NCBI GenBank assembly: GCA_036346225.1
Contig: JARFIW010001177.1
Location: 1,768,501-1,832,500, forward strand
Source: Platerodrilus igneus
Taxonomy: Eukaryota > Arthropoda > Insecta > Coleoptera > Lycidae
Length of the DNA stretch: 64,000 nt
Direction of reading: 5' to 3'
The notes under the pieces are model-generated. The model did no database searches. It was not told the origin of the DNA and worked only from the letters and a program-made list of their open reading frames with translations. This document shows positions 53,180-64,000 of the stretch, piece after piece. Position numbers and translations under genes: made by a program. The first letter of the stretch is position 1, and each line of letters opens with the position of its first letter.

Positions 53180-56100
53180 TTCAAAGGGAGGATAATAAGC
53201 TTACTTATTGGACGTGCAACTAAACCTGCAGCGGTTTTTACAGAAGCTACTCGTGGTATACCGTCACGACCAAAAACAATTTTCAATACGGCCAAGAGGC
53301 CAACACAAGGGGGCAGTATTTAAATTTTTAATTATGACCACATCATTTACCTTGGGCAACATGGTGGGGCAATGCCATTTGTTACGTTGGGTGAGTTGGT
53401 GGAGATACTCGTTGGACCACCGACGCCAAATGGATTGAGTAACCTGACACAATCGCTGCCAACGGGAACGCAAAGTTATTTCCTCCGGAATAGTAATTTC
53501 AGGTAGAGATAAAAGGGGACCGCCTATTAAAAAATGACCGGGCGACAGATAATCCGTACTGTCATTAGGATCGGAAGACTGGCAAAGAGGGCGACTATTG
53601 AGTATGGCTTCAACCCTAGAAAAAATTGTACATAGTTCCTCAAAAGTTTGAGGGCGTGTACCTAAAGTACGAACTAATAAGGTTTTTGCCGATTTCACTC
53701 CAGACTCCCAAATTCCGCCAAAATTTGGGGCGTATGGAGGATTAAATCGCCACTTGATATGGCGGGAGGCTAAAGCGGCGAAAATTTTATCGTTGTTGGA
53801 TTTAAGGAATATGATAGCTTCCTTAAGGGACCGCGAGGCACCAAGAAAGTTTCTACCCTGATCTGAGTAAACAACATCAGGAATTCCTCTACGAGCTGTA
53901 AACCTTGTCAGACAAGCTAAAAATGCTTCGGTAGATAAATCTTACACTACCTCGAGGTGCACCGTTCTGGTGCACATACAAATAAATATGCATAAATAAG
54001 TTTTAGACACCGGGGCATTACGACGATTAGAAGACTTGATCAAAAATGGGCCGGCGAAATCTACTCCCACATGAGTAAATGTTCTGGACAGTTGAACACG
54101 GAAAGGGGGTAAATCGGCCATGAACGGTTGAGCAGTTGTCGCACGGAAGCGCGAACAAACAACGCATTTATGGATCCTCTGACGAACTAAGGAACGTATT
54201 CCAATAATCCAGAATTTTCGCTGAATAAGTGATTGCGTCATGAATGCACCTGAATGCATAGATAAAAGGTGATAATTATCACACAATAATCTCGATAAAG
54301 TGGCTTGTTTCGGTAATAGAAAGGGATGTCTGTTATCATAAGACAACAGGGAGTGACGCAATCGTCCGCCCACCCTAACAAGACCTAGCGAATCAATAAA
54401 GGGAGACAATTTTTGGAGTTGTTTAGAACAACCCTTGTTTAAATTTAGTTGATTTATTTCTTCGGCGTAGAACTGCTGTTGCGTAACTCTTATGATAGTT
54501 ATCAATGAGATATGCAATTCATCAGAAGAAAGAGAGCCTGATAATTTTTTATCAGAGTTCTTGCAATTGTAAATAAAACGGTTTACATATGCAACAGTAC
54601 GCTGAAGCAAAGTGAGAGAAGAAAATTTATCCAAAAATTGAGTGCAACTTTTTTGTGTAGAAGTAACTAATATATTAGGGGGAGATTTTATCTCTGGAAG
54701 AATTTCTAGAGAAGGGGGGAGATTTTCGGTTGAATTCCGAAGTCGCCGTTCTAAATTTAGTTAACTGTTATAAGCAATTTCACGATTGCGCCCTAGAGGT
54801 TCGGCATTATCCTTGAAGGGTAGGGCTACAATGTAACGACCAGTTTCATCGCGAGAGTGGGTACTAACAAAATGTGCTTCACAATAATTGTCGTCAATAT
54901 TCACAGCAGGAGGTTGCGAGACTTCTTCGAGCGCCCAAAAATTTTTTACTTCGCTTTCAAGAGGTTGCGACATTATACAAAGCGAAGTAGCATTTGACGG
55001 TCCTTGCGGAGAAGGCACCTGTCCCATTAACACGTATCCAAAAATAGTGTCAATCGCTAGAGGTTTACCAAGACGGTTATTTGCGTTATTCGAAAATAAT
55101 ATTCTACAACATATGTCCGCTCCTAATAATATTTCTACCGGAGCCGATACATGGAAATTAGGGTCAGCCAAGGGTAAATGTTTAAATCGTTCATAAATTC
55201 CACGTGGTAAAGAACAACCAGGGATATTACCTGTAAGTTTTGGAAGAATAGAGGCACAAAAATTTATTCGTTGATCGGCATAATTGGAAAGTAGAAAACA
55301 ATCGACTAGCCCTTTAGAATTAACAGCGGCATTGGCTAGTCCACACACCTTACTGTTATTGCGAACATATTTAAGACCCAAACGTTGCACGCAAGCAGAA
55401 GTGATCGCATTGATTTGGGACCCTGAATCAAGCACGCACCTTACAGGTTGAAAATCGCCATTGATGTCCCGAATCTTAGCTTGAATCGTTCCTAAAAGCA
55501 CTGTATAATTTTTAGGATTATTAGACACATTGCATGTAGAAACTGTCTCTTTCATATCGGATGTGGAAGGGGTCACAGGGGTTATCGGTCCCGAAGTCGA
55601 GACAGGCGATGCATTATGCAAAAAGGTGTGATGATATCTCGAGCTACATAACCCGCATCTTCCTTTAGAGTTGCAGCCCTTAATATGATTGCCTAAACAT
55701 TTAAAACAACGCAACATTTTTTTTACCGCGGTGTATCTATCGGAAACATTTAATTTTTGAAAGTTTTTGCACGCGTAAATTGTATGCCCTTCATTACAAT
55801 AGGGACACGAATTACGATCGCATTTAACTTGCGCATCGTTAGTGGATTCTTTACAAAAAGACTTATTTAGATTATATTTGAAGCGCGGTGGCATATTTAC
55901 GTTGACGGGTTTTAAGGCTTGAACATCTTCGTGCATTTCTGAGGTTTTATTCTGCGCGGTTAAAATTCGAACAACTGAGCACAAGTCGGCACATTAGAAT
56001 CCGCGCGTGCATCAAATGCATGTTGTAATTTAGGATCCAAATTACGATAACATAGAGAAAATAAAATAAAGTCCGATAAATCTTCAACGTCTGGGGCAGA

Positions 56101-56784
56101 TTTCAAAGTGCTTACTGCGTTGAAATGTGTATTTATGAAATTTGATAAGGAACCAGTAGATTTAAATTGAAGAATTTTATTCAAATAAAAATTAACAATT
56201 CTGCGTGGTGAGTCGTAGCGATCTACCAGTTTTTTAAATGCTTGCTCATACAAATTGGGATCTAACGCTAGATCAGAGACGACACTTAATGCTTCCTTAT
56301 CGAGATAGGATCTAAAATATAAATATTTCAATGAGACCGGAATAGATTTGTTTTCGTGTACAACACTGCGATAAGTAGTAATGAAATTATTCCACTTATC
56401 AATGGAACCATCAAAAACAGGAATTTCTAGAGGATTTAAACATTCAACGGATGGGCCCTTAAATGCCAGAGCATCCGCAGAAACCGATTTTGTAGAATTT
56501 TCTTTCAATTCTAAATATTTTGCACGAACTCCGTCAAATAAGTCGTCGAAAGATGCTAGATTTAATTTTATATGTAGTTTCGGGTCAGGTTTAGTAGCGT
56601 TGAATTCTATTATTGCTACCTGTAGTTTTTCGAGAGCATTTTCAATAATCGGAAGCCTTTGCATTTTTGCTTCTAATAAGTTTAATTTACTTACATTTGC
56701 GGAAATAGCATAATCCCAAATGCCTTGCAAGCGACCAAATAAGGCTTCTTGTTGAGCTTGCAAAGAAATGCTGTCGAAAGACAT
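53180..56784 (-). pseudogene. BEL/Pao gag-pro-int polyprotein, body A, lacking RT and RNase H
   Basis: ATG at 56784 (MSFDSISLQAQQEALFGRLQ). Gag: LEIPVFDGSIDKWNNFITTY and FINTHFNAVSTLK, then zinc knuckles CPYCNEGHTIYACKNF and CFKCLGNHIKGC with CGLCSSRYHH. Protease: RCVLDSGSQINAITSACVQR (D-S-G). The RT entry text DETGRYIVALPFKD occurs just before a stop near 54761. The next homologous text is already the linker and integrase zinc domain (LLPKQATLSRLLCDNYH, HKCVVCSRF). Core: HVGVDFAGPF, VVYSDQGRNFLGA and GGIWESGVKSAK give the D, D and E residues. A TAA at 53939-53942 interrupts the core and is shared with body B. A one-base loss in an A-run near 55967 shifts the frame, and another shifts the C-terminus near 53270; body B keeps both sites in frame. 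BEL pol is normally about 1,700 residues, so RT and RNase H are absent. Confidence 0.93.
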
Positions 56785-57051
56785 TTTCAGAATGGCATAA
56801 ACTACACGTAAATATGTAATTGAATTAAAGTGTATTTTATAATTAAAATTGAATGCAAATATAAACAAACACACCTGTGCTGATAACCGTTTATCAACAT
56901 GCAGGCCAAACTCAATTACGAGGTTAACTTTACAATTCGATAAGAGTGAATTTATTTCAAATACTTTTAAGAGCAATTTTGTAATAATTTAACCTAAAGC
57001 AAGCTCCTCTACAACCACGACGACAATTATATCACGCATCCGGCTCAAAGG

Positions 57052-57068
57052 ACCAAAAAAATAAGGTA
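57052..57068 (-). other. BEL/Pao primer site, body A
   Basis: Adjacent to LTR 2, the minus strand reads TACCTTATTTTTTTGGTCC, then TTTGAGCCGGATGCG. TTGGTCCTTxGAxCCGGA is a recurrent primer-site pattern of Pao-like elements. The same text adjoins LTR 3 at about 61475-61500. Confidence 0.6.
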
Positions 57069-57441
57069 TGTTCACGCCTAAGCGGAGCGGCTGGTTCTAA
57101 TAACAAAATATGCGTAATAAAATGTTTATATAAAATGTGGTTGCATAAAAAACTTATCCCGTGTTCAATTATCACTTTACACTCACCACTAAATACATAA
57201 TTGGTTAGGCAGGAGAGGGTTCTGAAGGAAGGAATAGAGGTACCCACGTTGTTATTTAATTAATTAACTAATGCCGACAAACCGGCGCGATTGTGACATT
57301 AAATAATGGACTGTGTTCTAAGAGAGCTGTGTCGACTATCTTATTGTTGTAACCAGCGCTCACCTTGCGATGCGCGAATAACAAATCGTAGTCGAGAGAT
57401 AAGAGGAGCATGCTTTTAATTTATTAGGCAAGGCGTAAACA
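57069..57441 (-). repeat. BEL/Pao LTR 2 (373 bp), shared by both bodies
   Basis: It serves as 5' LTR for body A and 3' LTR for body B. Differs from LTRs 1 and 3 by GGTTCTAATAAC, GCGATTGTGAC and a missing GA. No target duplication flanks it, so the two bodies did not insert separately. Confidence 0.95.
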
Positions 57442-57614
57442 TAACCGCCCATCTAAAACTGAATAAGTTTTATACCAAAATAAAATACATCATTCAAAAA
57501 TACACCCTAGAAATGTTAAGGTTGCTAGGCAAATTAAAACAAAACTTTAATACAACCTTAAAAATTTTAAAATTAAACGGAACATAAATAAGAAAGAAAA
57601 TAACAAAAATAAAA

Positions 57615-60600
57615 TTATTCATTCAAAGGGAGGATAATAAGCTTACTTATTGGACGTGCAACTAAACCTGCAGCGGTTTTTACAGAAGCTACTCGTGGTA
57701 TACCGTCACGACCAAAAAACAATTTTTCAATACGGCCAAGAGGCCAACACAAGGGGGCAGTATTTAAATTTTTAATTATGACCACATCATTTACCTTGGG
57801 CAACATGGTGGGGCAATGCCATTTGTTACGTTGGGTGAGTTGGTGGAGATACTCGTTGGACCACCGACGCCAAATGGATTGAGTAACCTGACACAATCGC
57901 TGCCAACGGGAACGCAAAGTTATTTCCTCCGGAATAGTAATTTCAGGTAGAGATAAAGGGACCGCCTATTAAAAATGACCGGGCGACAGATAATCCGTAC
58001 TGTCATTAGGATCGGAAGACTGGCAAAGAGGGCGACTATTGAGTATGGCTTCAACCCTAGAAAAAATTGTACATAGTTCCTCAAAAGTTTGAGGGCGTGT
58101 ACCTAAAGTACGAACTAATAAGGTTTTTGCCGATTTCACTCCAGACTCCCAAATTCCGCCAAAATTTGGGGCGTATGGAGGATTAAATCGCCACTTGATA
58201 TGGCGGGAGGCTAAAGCGGCGAAAATTTTATCGTTGTTGGATTTAAGGAATATGATAGCTTCCTTAAGGGACCGCGAGGCACCAAGAAAGTTTCTACCCT
58301 GATCTGAGTAAACAACATCAGGAATTCCTCTACGAGCTGTAAACCTTGTCAGACAAGCTAAAAATGCTTCGGTAGATAAATCTTACACTACCTCGAGGTG
58401 CACCGTTCTGGTGCACATACAAATAAATATGCATAAATAAGTTTTAGACACCGGGGCATTACGACGATTAGAAGACTTGATCAAAATGGGCCGGCGAAAT
58501 CTACTCCACATGAGTAAATGTTCTGGACAGTTGAACACGGAAAGGGGTAAATCGGCCATGAACGGTTGAGCAGTTGTCGCACGGAAGCGCGAACAAACAA
58601 CGCATTTATGGATCCTCTGACGAACTAAGGAACGTATTCCAATAATCCAGAATTTTCGCTGAATAAGTGATTGCGTCATGAATGCACCTGAATGCATAGA
58701 TAAAAGGTGATAATTATCACACAATAATCTCGATAAAGTGGCTTGTTTCGGTAATAGAAAGGGATGTCTGTTATCATAAGACAACAGGGAGTGACGCAAT
58801 CGTCCGCCCACCCTAACAAGACCTAGCGAATCAATAAAGGAGACAATTTTGGAGTTGTTTAGAACAACCCTTGTTTAAATTTAGTTGATTTATTTCTTCG
58901 GCGTAGAACTGCTGTTGCGTAACTCTTATGATAGTTATCAATGAGATATGCAATTCATCAGAAGAAAGAGAGCCTGATAATTTTTTATCAGAGTTCTTGC
59001 AATTGTAAATAAAACGGTTTACATATGCAACAGTACGCTGAAGCAAAGTGAGAGAAGAAAATTTATCCAAAAATTGAGTGCAACTTTTTTGTGTAGAAGT
59101 AACTAATATATTAGGGGGAGATTTTATCTCTGGAAGAATTTCTAGAGAAGGGGGAGATTTTCGGTTGAATTCCGAAGTCGCCGTTCTAAATTTAGTTAAC
59201 TGTTATAAGCAATTTCACGATTGCGCCCTAGAGGTTCGGCATTATCCTTGAAGGGTAGGGCTACAATGTAACGACCAGTTTCATCGCGAGAGTGGGTACT
59301 AACAAAATGTGCTTCACAATAATTGTCGTCAATATTCACAGCAGGAGGTTGCGAGACTTCTTCGAGCGCCCAAAAATTTTTTACTTCGCTTTCAAGAGGT
59401 TGCGACATTATACAAAGCGAAGTAGCATTTGACGGTCCTTGCGGAGAAGGCACCTGTCCCATTAACACGTATCCAAAAATAGTGTCAATCGCTAGAGGTT
59501 TACCAAGACGGTTATTTGCGTTATTCGAAAATAATATTCTACAACATATGTCCGCTCCTAATAATATTTCTACCGGAGCCGATACATGGAAATTAGGGTC
59601 AGCCAAGGGTAAATGTTTAAATCGTTCATAAATTCCACGTGGTAAAGAACAACCAGGATATTACCTGTAAGTTTTGGAAGAATAGAGGCACAAAATTTAT
59701 TCGTTGATCGGCATAATTGGAAAGTAGAAAACAATCGACTAGCCCTTTAGAATTAACAGCGGCATTGGCTAGTCCACACACCTTACTGTTATTGCGAACA
59801 TATTTAAGACCCAAACGTTGCACGCACGCAGAAGTGATCGCATTGATTTGGGACCCTGAATCAAGCACGCACCTTACAGGTTGAAAATCGCCATTGATGT
59901 CCCGAATCTTAGCTTGAATCGTTCCTAAAAGCACTGTATAATTTTTAGGATTATTAGACACATTGCATGTAGAAACTGTCTCTTTCATATCGGATGTGGA
60001 AGGGGTCACAGGGGTTATCGGCCCGAAGTCGAGACAGGCGATGCATTATGCAAAAGGTGTGATGATATCTCGAGCTACATAACCCGCATCTTCCTTTAGA
60101 GTTGCAGCCCTTAATATGATTGCCTAAACATTTAAAACAACGCAACATTTTTTTTACCGCGGTGTATCTATCGGAAACATTTAATTTTTGAAAGTTTTTG
60201 CACGCGTAAATTGTATGCCCTTCATTACAATAGGGACACGAATTACGATCGCATTTAACTTGCGCATCGTTAGTGGATTCTTTTACAAAAAAAGACTTAT
60301 TTAGATTATATTTGAAGCGCGGTGGCATATTTACGTTGACGGGTTTTAAGGCTTGAACATCTTCGTGCATTTCTGAGGTTTTATTCTGCGCGGTTAAAAA
60401 TTCGAACAACTGAGCACAAGTCGGCACATTAGAATCCGCGCGTGCATCAAATGCATGTTGTAATTTAGGATCCAAATTACGATAACATAGAGAAAATAAA
60501 ATAAAGTCCGATAAATCTTCAACGTCGGGGGCAGATTTCAAAGTGCTTACTGCGTTGAAATGTGTATTTATGAAATTTGATAAGGAACCAGTAGATTTAA

Positions 60601-61216
60601 ATTGAAGAATTTTATTCAAATAAAAATTAACAATTCTGCGTGGTGAGTCGTAGCGATCTACCAGTTTTTTAAATGCTTGCTCATACAAATTGGGATCTAA
60701 CGCTAGATCAGAGACGACACTTAATGCTTCCTTATCGAGATAGGATCTAAAATATAAATATTTCAATGAGACCGGAATAGATTTGTTTTCGTGTACAACA
60801 CTGCGATAAGTAGTAATGAAATTATTCCACTTATCAATGGAACCATCAAAACAGGAATTTCTAGAGGTTTAAACATTCAACGGATGGGCCCTTAAATGCC
60901 AGAGCATCCGCAGAAACCGATTTTGTAGAATTTTCTTTCAATTCTAAATATTTTGCACGAACTCCGTCAAATAAGTCGTCGAAAGATGCTAGATTTAATT
61001 TTATATGTAGTTTCGGGTCAGGTTTAGTAGCGTTGAATTCTATTATTGCTACCTGTAGTTTTTCGAGAGCATTTTCAATAATCGGAAGCCTTTGCATTTT
61101 GCTTCTAATAAGTTTAATTTACTTACATTTGCGGAAATAGCATAATCCCAAATGCCTTGCAAGCGACCAAATAAGGCTTCTTGTTGAGCTTGCAAAGAAA
61201 TGCTGTCGAAAGACAT
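57615..61216 (-). pseudogene. BEL/Pao gag-pro-int polyprotein, body B, lacking RT and RNase H
   Basis: Start ATG at 61216. Same domain order as body A: Gag, zinc knuckles (CPYCNEGHTIYACKNF), protease (RCVLDSGSQINAITSAC) and the integrase D, D, E motifs. It carries the same RT/RNase H deletion and the same TAA at 58383-58385. It has its own shifts from one-base losses in G and A runs, near 57956, 58495, 58845, 59655, 60025, 60850 and 61100. The C-terminus is in frame and shows FGRDGIPRVASVKTAAGLVA then RPISKLIILPLNE, the normal BEL end. Gag-knuckle junction CAQLFEFLTAQNK is also in frame here. Body A and body B together therefore preserve more coding information than either alone. Confidence 0.93.
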
Positions 61217-61500
61217 TTTCAGAATGGCATAAACTACACGTAAATATGTAATTGAATTAAAGTGTATTTTATAATTAAAATTGAATGCAAATATAAACAA
61301 ACACACCTGTGCTGATAACCGTTTATCAACATGCAGGCCAAACTCAATTACGAGGTTAACTTTACAATTCGATAAGAGTGAATTTATTTCAAATACTTTT
61401 AAGAGCAATTTTGTAATAATTTAACCTAAAGCAAGCTCCTCTACAACCACGACGACAATTATATCACGCATCCGGCTCAAAGGACCAAAAAAATAAGGTA

Positions 61501-61876
61501 TGTTCACGCCTAAGCGGAGCGGCTGGTTCACAATAACAAAATATGCGTAATAAAATGTTTATATAAAATGTGGTTGCATAAAAAACTTATCCCGTGTTCA
61601 ATTATCACTTTACACTCACCACTAAATACATAATTGGTTAGGCAGGAGAGGGTTCTGAAGGAAGGAATAGAGGTACCCACGTTGTTATTTAATTAATTAA
61701 CTAATGCCGACAAACCGGCGCGAGTGTGACATTAAATAATGGACTGTGTTCTAAGAGAGAGCTGTGTCGACTATCTTATTGTTGTAACCAGCGCTCACCT
61801 TGCGATGCGCGAATAACAAATCGTAGTCGAGAGATAAGAGGAGCATGCTTTTAATTTATTAGGCAAGGCGTAAACA
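61501..61876 (-). repeat. BEL/Pao LTR 3 (376 bp)
   Basis: 5' LTR of body B. It has the same diagnostic variants as LTR 1 and ends GGCGTAAACA before the duplication ATGTT. Confidence 0.95.
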
Positions 61877-61881
61877 ATGTT
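61877..61881. other. Target site duplication ATGTT, right copy
   Basis: Pairs with 52618-52622. Confidence 0.88.
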
Positions 61882-64000
61882 GTAGTAACAAATTTGTTTT
61901 TTCAATTTAATTTTAGAATTAGTATCTTTCCCTACTTATATATTTTGTTTTATTAAATACCAAATCTTCAAATAATGGTGGTTATTTGAGTGGAAACTAA
62001 AGGTTAAAATAGTACGTTCTAGATATTTTCGAAATTATAAAAAATTTTTACATAAAATATTGTAATAAATGTATAAAAATAAGGATGGAAACTATTTAAA
62101 GATATATGTAACATGTTACTTGTGTTTGAAAATTTGGGATTGAGAAGACTTATTCTGCATTTTATAATTCTGATACTGCATTCCTAAAAATACTTTAACG
62201 AGCACTTAAATTTAGGTTAGTCTTAATTAGAGACAAAACTGAAACTACCACCTATGGTACTTACAATATAATGTCTTACCAATAGTTTTATGCAAATATT
62301 TAAAGGCAATGTGAGTGCTAAAAATGTAGGTGTTAATCATGACTTAGTATGCTAAATACATTTTGTGTATTGATGTGAGAATATTTTAATAAATTGAAAG
62401 CATGAAATGCACACGTAGAAATTAACTACTTTAACTAGGAAAAAATTAAGTGTAAATAACTTTTGGTTCATCTCTTGTATGGTCCTAAAAGCATTATTAC
62501 GCTAAGCATCTACTGTTCAGCAGCACAGATACTATACGATAAAATGACTATGTCTATGAAATCATTTTAATTATTTAGTTAATTATGAGAAATGTGGTAT
62601 TTAATACACTAAATTTCAACAACGAAGGAAAATAAATGAATTTGTACAGCAACCTATGCTAATTATAGTTAATCTTTTTAAATCTTGCCAAAAAATGAGT
62701 TACTAGCGAATTTGTTACGCTCACTGTCAGCTAGCGTACTTAAAATACATCGTTTGGAATAGCTGGTTGCATAAAGTTGATTTACATTAATAAATAAATG
62801 GAATTATTCGCGGTAGAAATTTCGTCTTTATGCTATCTATTATCGTTCGAGATAAGAGACGCTCAGGTGTTATGTTAACAACTATTTTATATCTACAGAT
62901 GAGCAGTTGTAGTTGTCTTTTGTTCTATTTATTAATTATATTGAAAATACGGTGGCTTGTTTTGCTTTGTGAATAGTGAGTTTAATGCGGTATTTATGGC
63001 TTACGCGGGCCTACTAATTTTTAGTATTTGTTCTTTGTTCCTTAAATTACCGAGTTGTATATTAACTGCAGAGTGTAGTTCTGATTGCATTGAATGCAGG
63101 ATGCTTATATAGGCGAACGTGTTTACTCAACTACACGTGCTGTTACCGATTGTGTTTCTTTGTTCCTTAAATTGTTGAGTTTTCTTTTGAAATAACGTGC
63201 GTTACGGAACATCTGACGGACGTGCTTCACTCATTGTGGCTTCGCCATCGTATTACAACGTATTGTACTTAAAATGCAAGAACGGTAACTGCGATTACAA
63301 GCCAGTAAATACGATGTACAACTCGTCTTTTTTTTTCTTAGTGCAAGATACTTATTTAGTTGTCAACGTATTAATTAGCAAATTAATTCTGTAACATGCT
63401 TTCCCATTCGTTTTTTTGAAATGAGGTTACAGACATATCTTCGTGCACTACCTCTCTTAACAATAATGTTGGCCAGTTAAGGTAACAACGTGTTTGGCAA
63501 CTAACATGTTACAGTAATTCCAGCTTACAAATGACGTGATTCTAAATTCTAAATTTTTATTACAATTTTTGCGATTTGTGTTGCAAAATATATTCGAAAT
63601 TGTTTTCTCAGAAAATAGAATTAACAAGGAAGTTATCAATGCCACATGGTTCCATTCAGTATGATAATGTCTGGGGCTAACACCAGTGAAGTGTGGTGAA
63701 GTGCTTCGTTAGTGTAAAGTGTACTAAATTCTATCAACCCCATCACAATCCAGGGTGAAGTACTTCGTTACTGCAAGACTTTCTGTAAGTGAACTTTTAC
63801 TACTTGTCTTATTGCTTTAAATATCTATCCGTTGCTTACCATATCTTTGTCGTTCTGCTATCTTTTACAAAAGACTTGCATGCTATTCTAAAACATAGAA
63901 AAAAAAGACTCATACTACTGAATTACTCGTCAAATGTGCTTACCTATCTACCTTTTGTTAAAAATTTTGTCTTGATTTATGTTAAATTGGTGTGTGAGGA
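61882..64000. other. Right end of window, no supported gene
   Basis: AT-rich. TCTTTGTTCCTTAAATT recurs at about 63031 and 63157, and GTGAAGTGCTTCGTTA / GTGAAGTACTTCGTTA at about 63697 and 63752. The short frames 63197-63394 (plus) and 63457-63645 (minus) have no family features. ATACGGTGGC at 62947 echoes the dispersed repeat at 52295. Confidence 0.4.

Larger units (their letters stand above)
52623..61876 (-). mobile_element. Tandem BEL/Pao array: LTR-body-LTR-body-LTR
   Basis: Three LTRs (52623-52998, 57069-57441, 61501-61876) enclose two almost identical minus-strand bodies of about 4.06-4.07 kb. Only the outermost ends are flanked by ATGTT. Bodies encode Gag with zinc knuckles, protease and integrase, but no reverse transcriptase or RNase H, and they share that deletion. 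Both are therefore nonautonomous. Confidence 0.93.

Noticed and set aside
54888..55196. 102-codon plus-strand frame, repeated at 59323-59631
   Set aside because: Antisense of the BEL/Pao protease region; it is duplicated simply because the BEL body is.

Overview
This window is about 64 kb of AT-rich eukaryotic DNA made almost entirely of transposable elements in different states of decay. I find no convincing host gene. The mix points to an insect genome: two errantivirus-type (Ty3/gypsy) elements with 4-bp YRYR-like target duplications, a Polinton/Maverick of the type common in insects, BEL/Pao elements, and non-LTR retrotransposons of jockey-like and RTE-like type. I cannot name the species.

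Layout. (1) About 331-15475: a degraded Polinton/Maverick bounded by inverted repeats of about 220-300 bp. It carries recognisable remains of integrase, packaging ATPase, a PLA2-like minor protein, adenain-like protease, penton, major capsid and protein-primed DNA polymerase B. It also holds several unidentified genes, two of which are still open. (2) 16545-18264: gag and protease relic of a gypsy-like element. (3) 20200-31680: a jockey-like non-LTR element on the minus strand, split in its reverse transcriptase by an errantivirus-like element on the plus strand (21084-31198, target duplication CGCG). The 3' LTR of that element was itself hit by a ~0.64-kb insertion. (4) 32945-34120: 5' region and endonuclease of an RTE-like non-LTR element, minus strand. 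(5) 36412-41076: a second errantivirus copy, minus strand, target duplication GGCG, with everything from mid RNase H to mid LTR deleted. (6) 42923 to about 50137: a gypsy element on the minus strand with an unusually long LTR of about 2.08 kb, a tRNA-Lys primer site, an integrase and a stub of gag. (7) 52623-61876: two BEL/Pao bodies in tandem sharing a middle LTR (LTR-body-LTR-body-LTR), flanked as one unit by the 5-bp duplication ATGTT. Both bodies lack reverse transcriptase and RNase H. (8) The gaps between elements hold dispersed repeats and microsatellites and no recognisable gene.

How the parts relate. Inside the Polinton the genes form three blocks: integrase, a conserved unknown protein and ATPase on the minus strand; a morphogenesis block (PLA2-like, protease, penton, major capsid) on the plus strand, diverging from the ATPase; and DNA polymerase on the minus strand, converging on the capsid block. 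Nearly every gene has frameshifts or stops, and the polymerase has lost a catalytic aspartate, so the copy cannot move by itself. The retroelements are also defective, but their nesting and target duplications allow the order of insertion to be read. Most differences between the two BEL bodies are single-base changes in homopolymer length, which suggests residual long-read consensus errors as well as real mutations.
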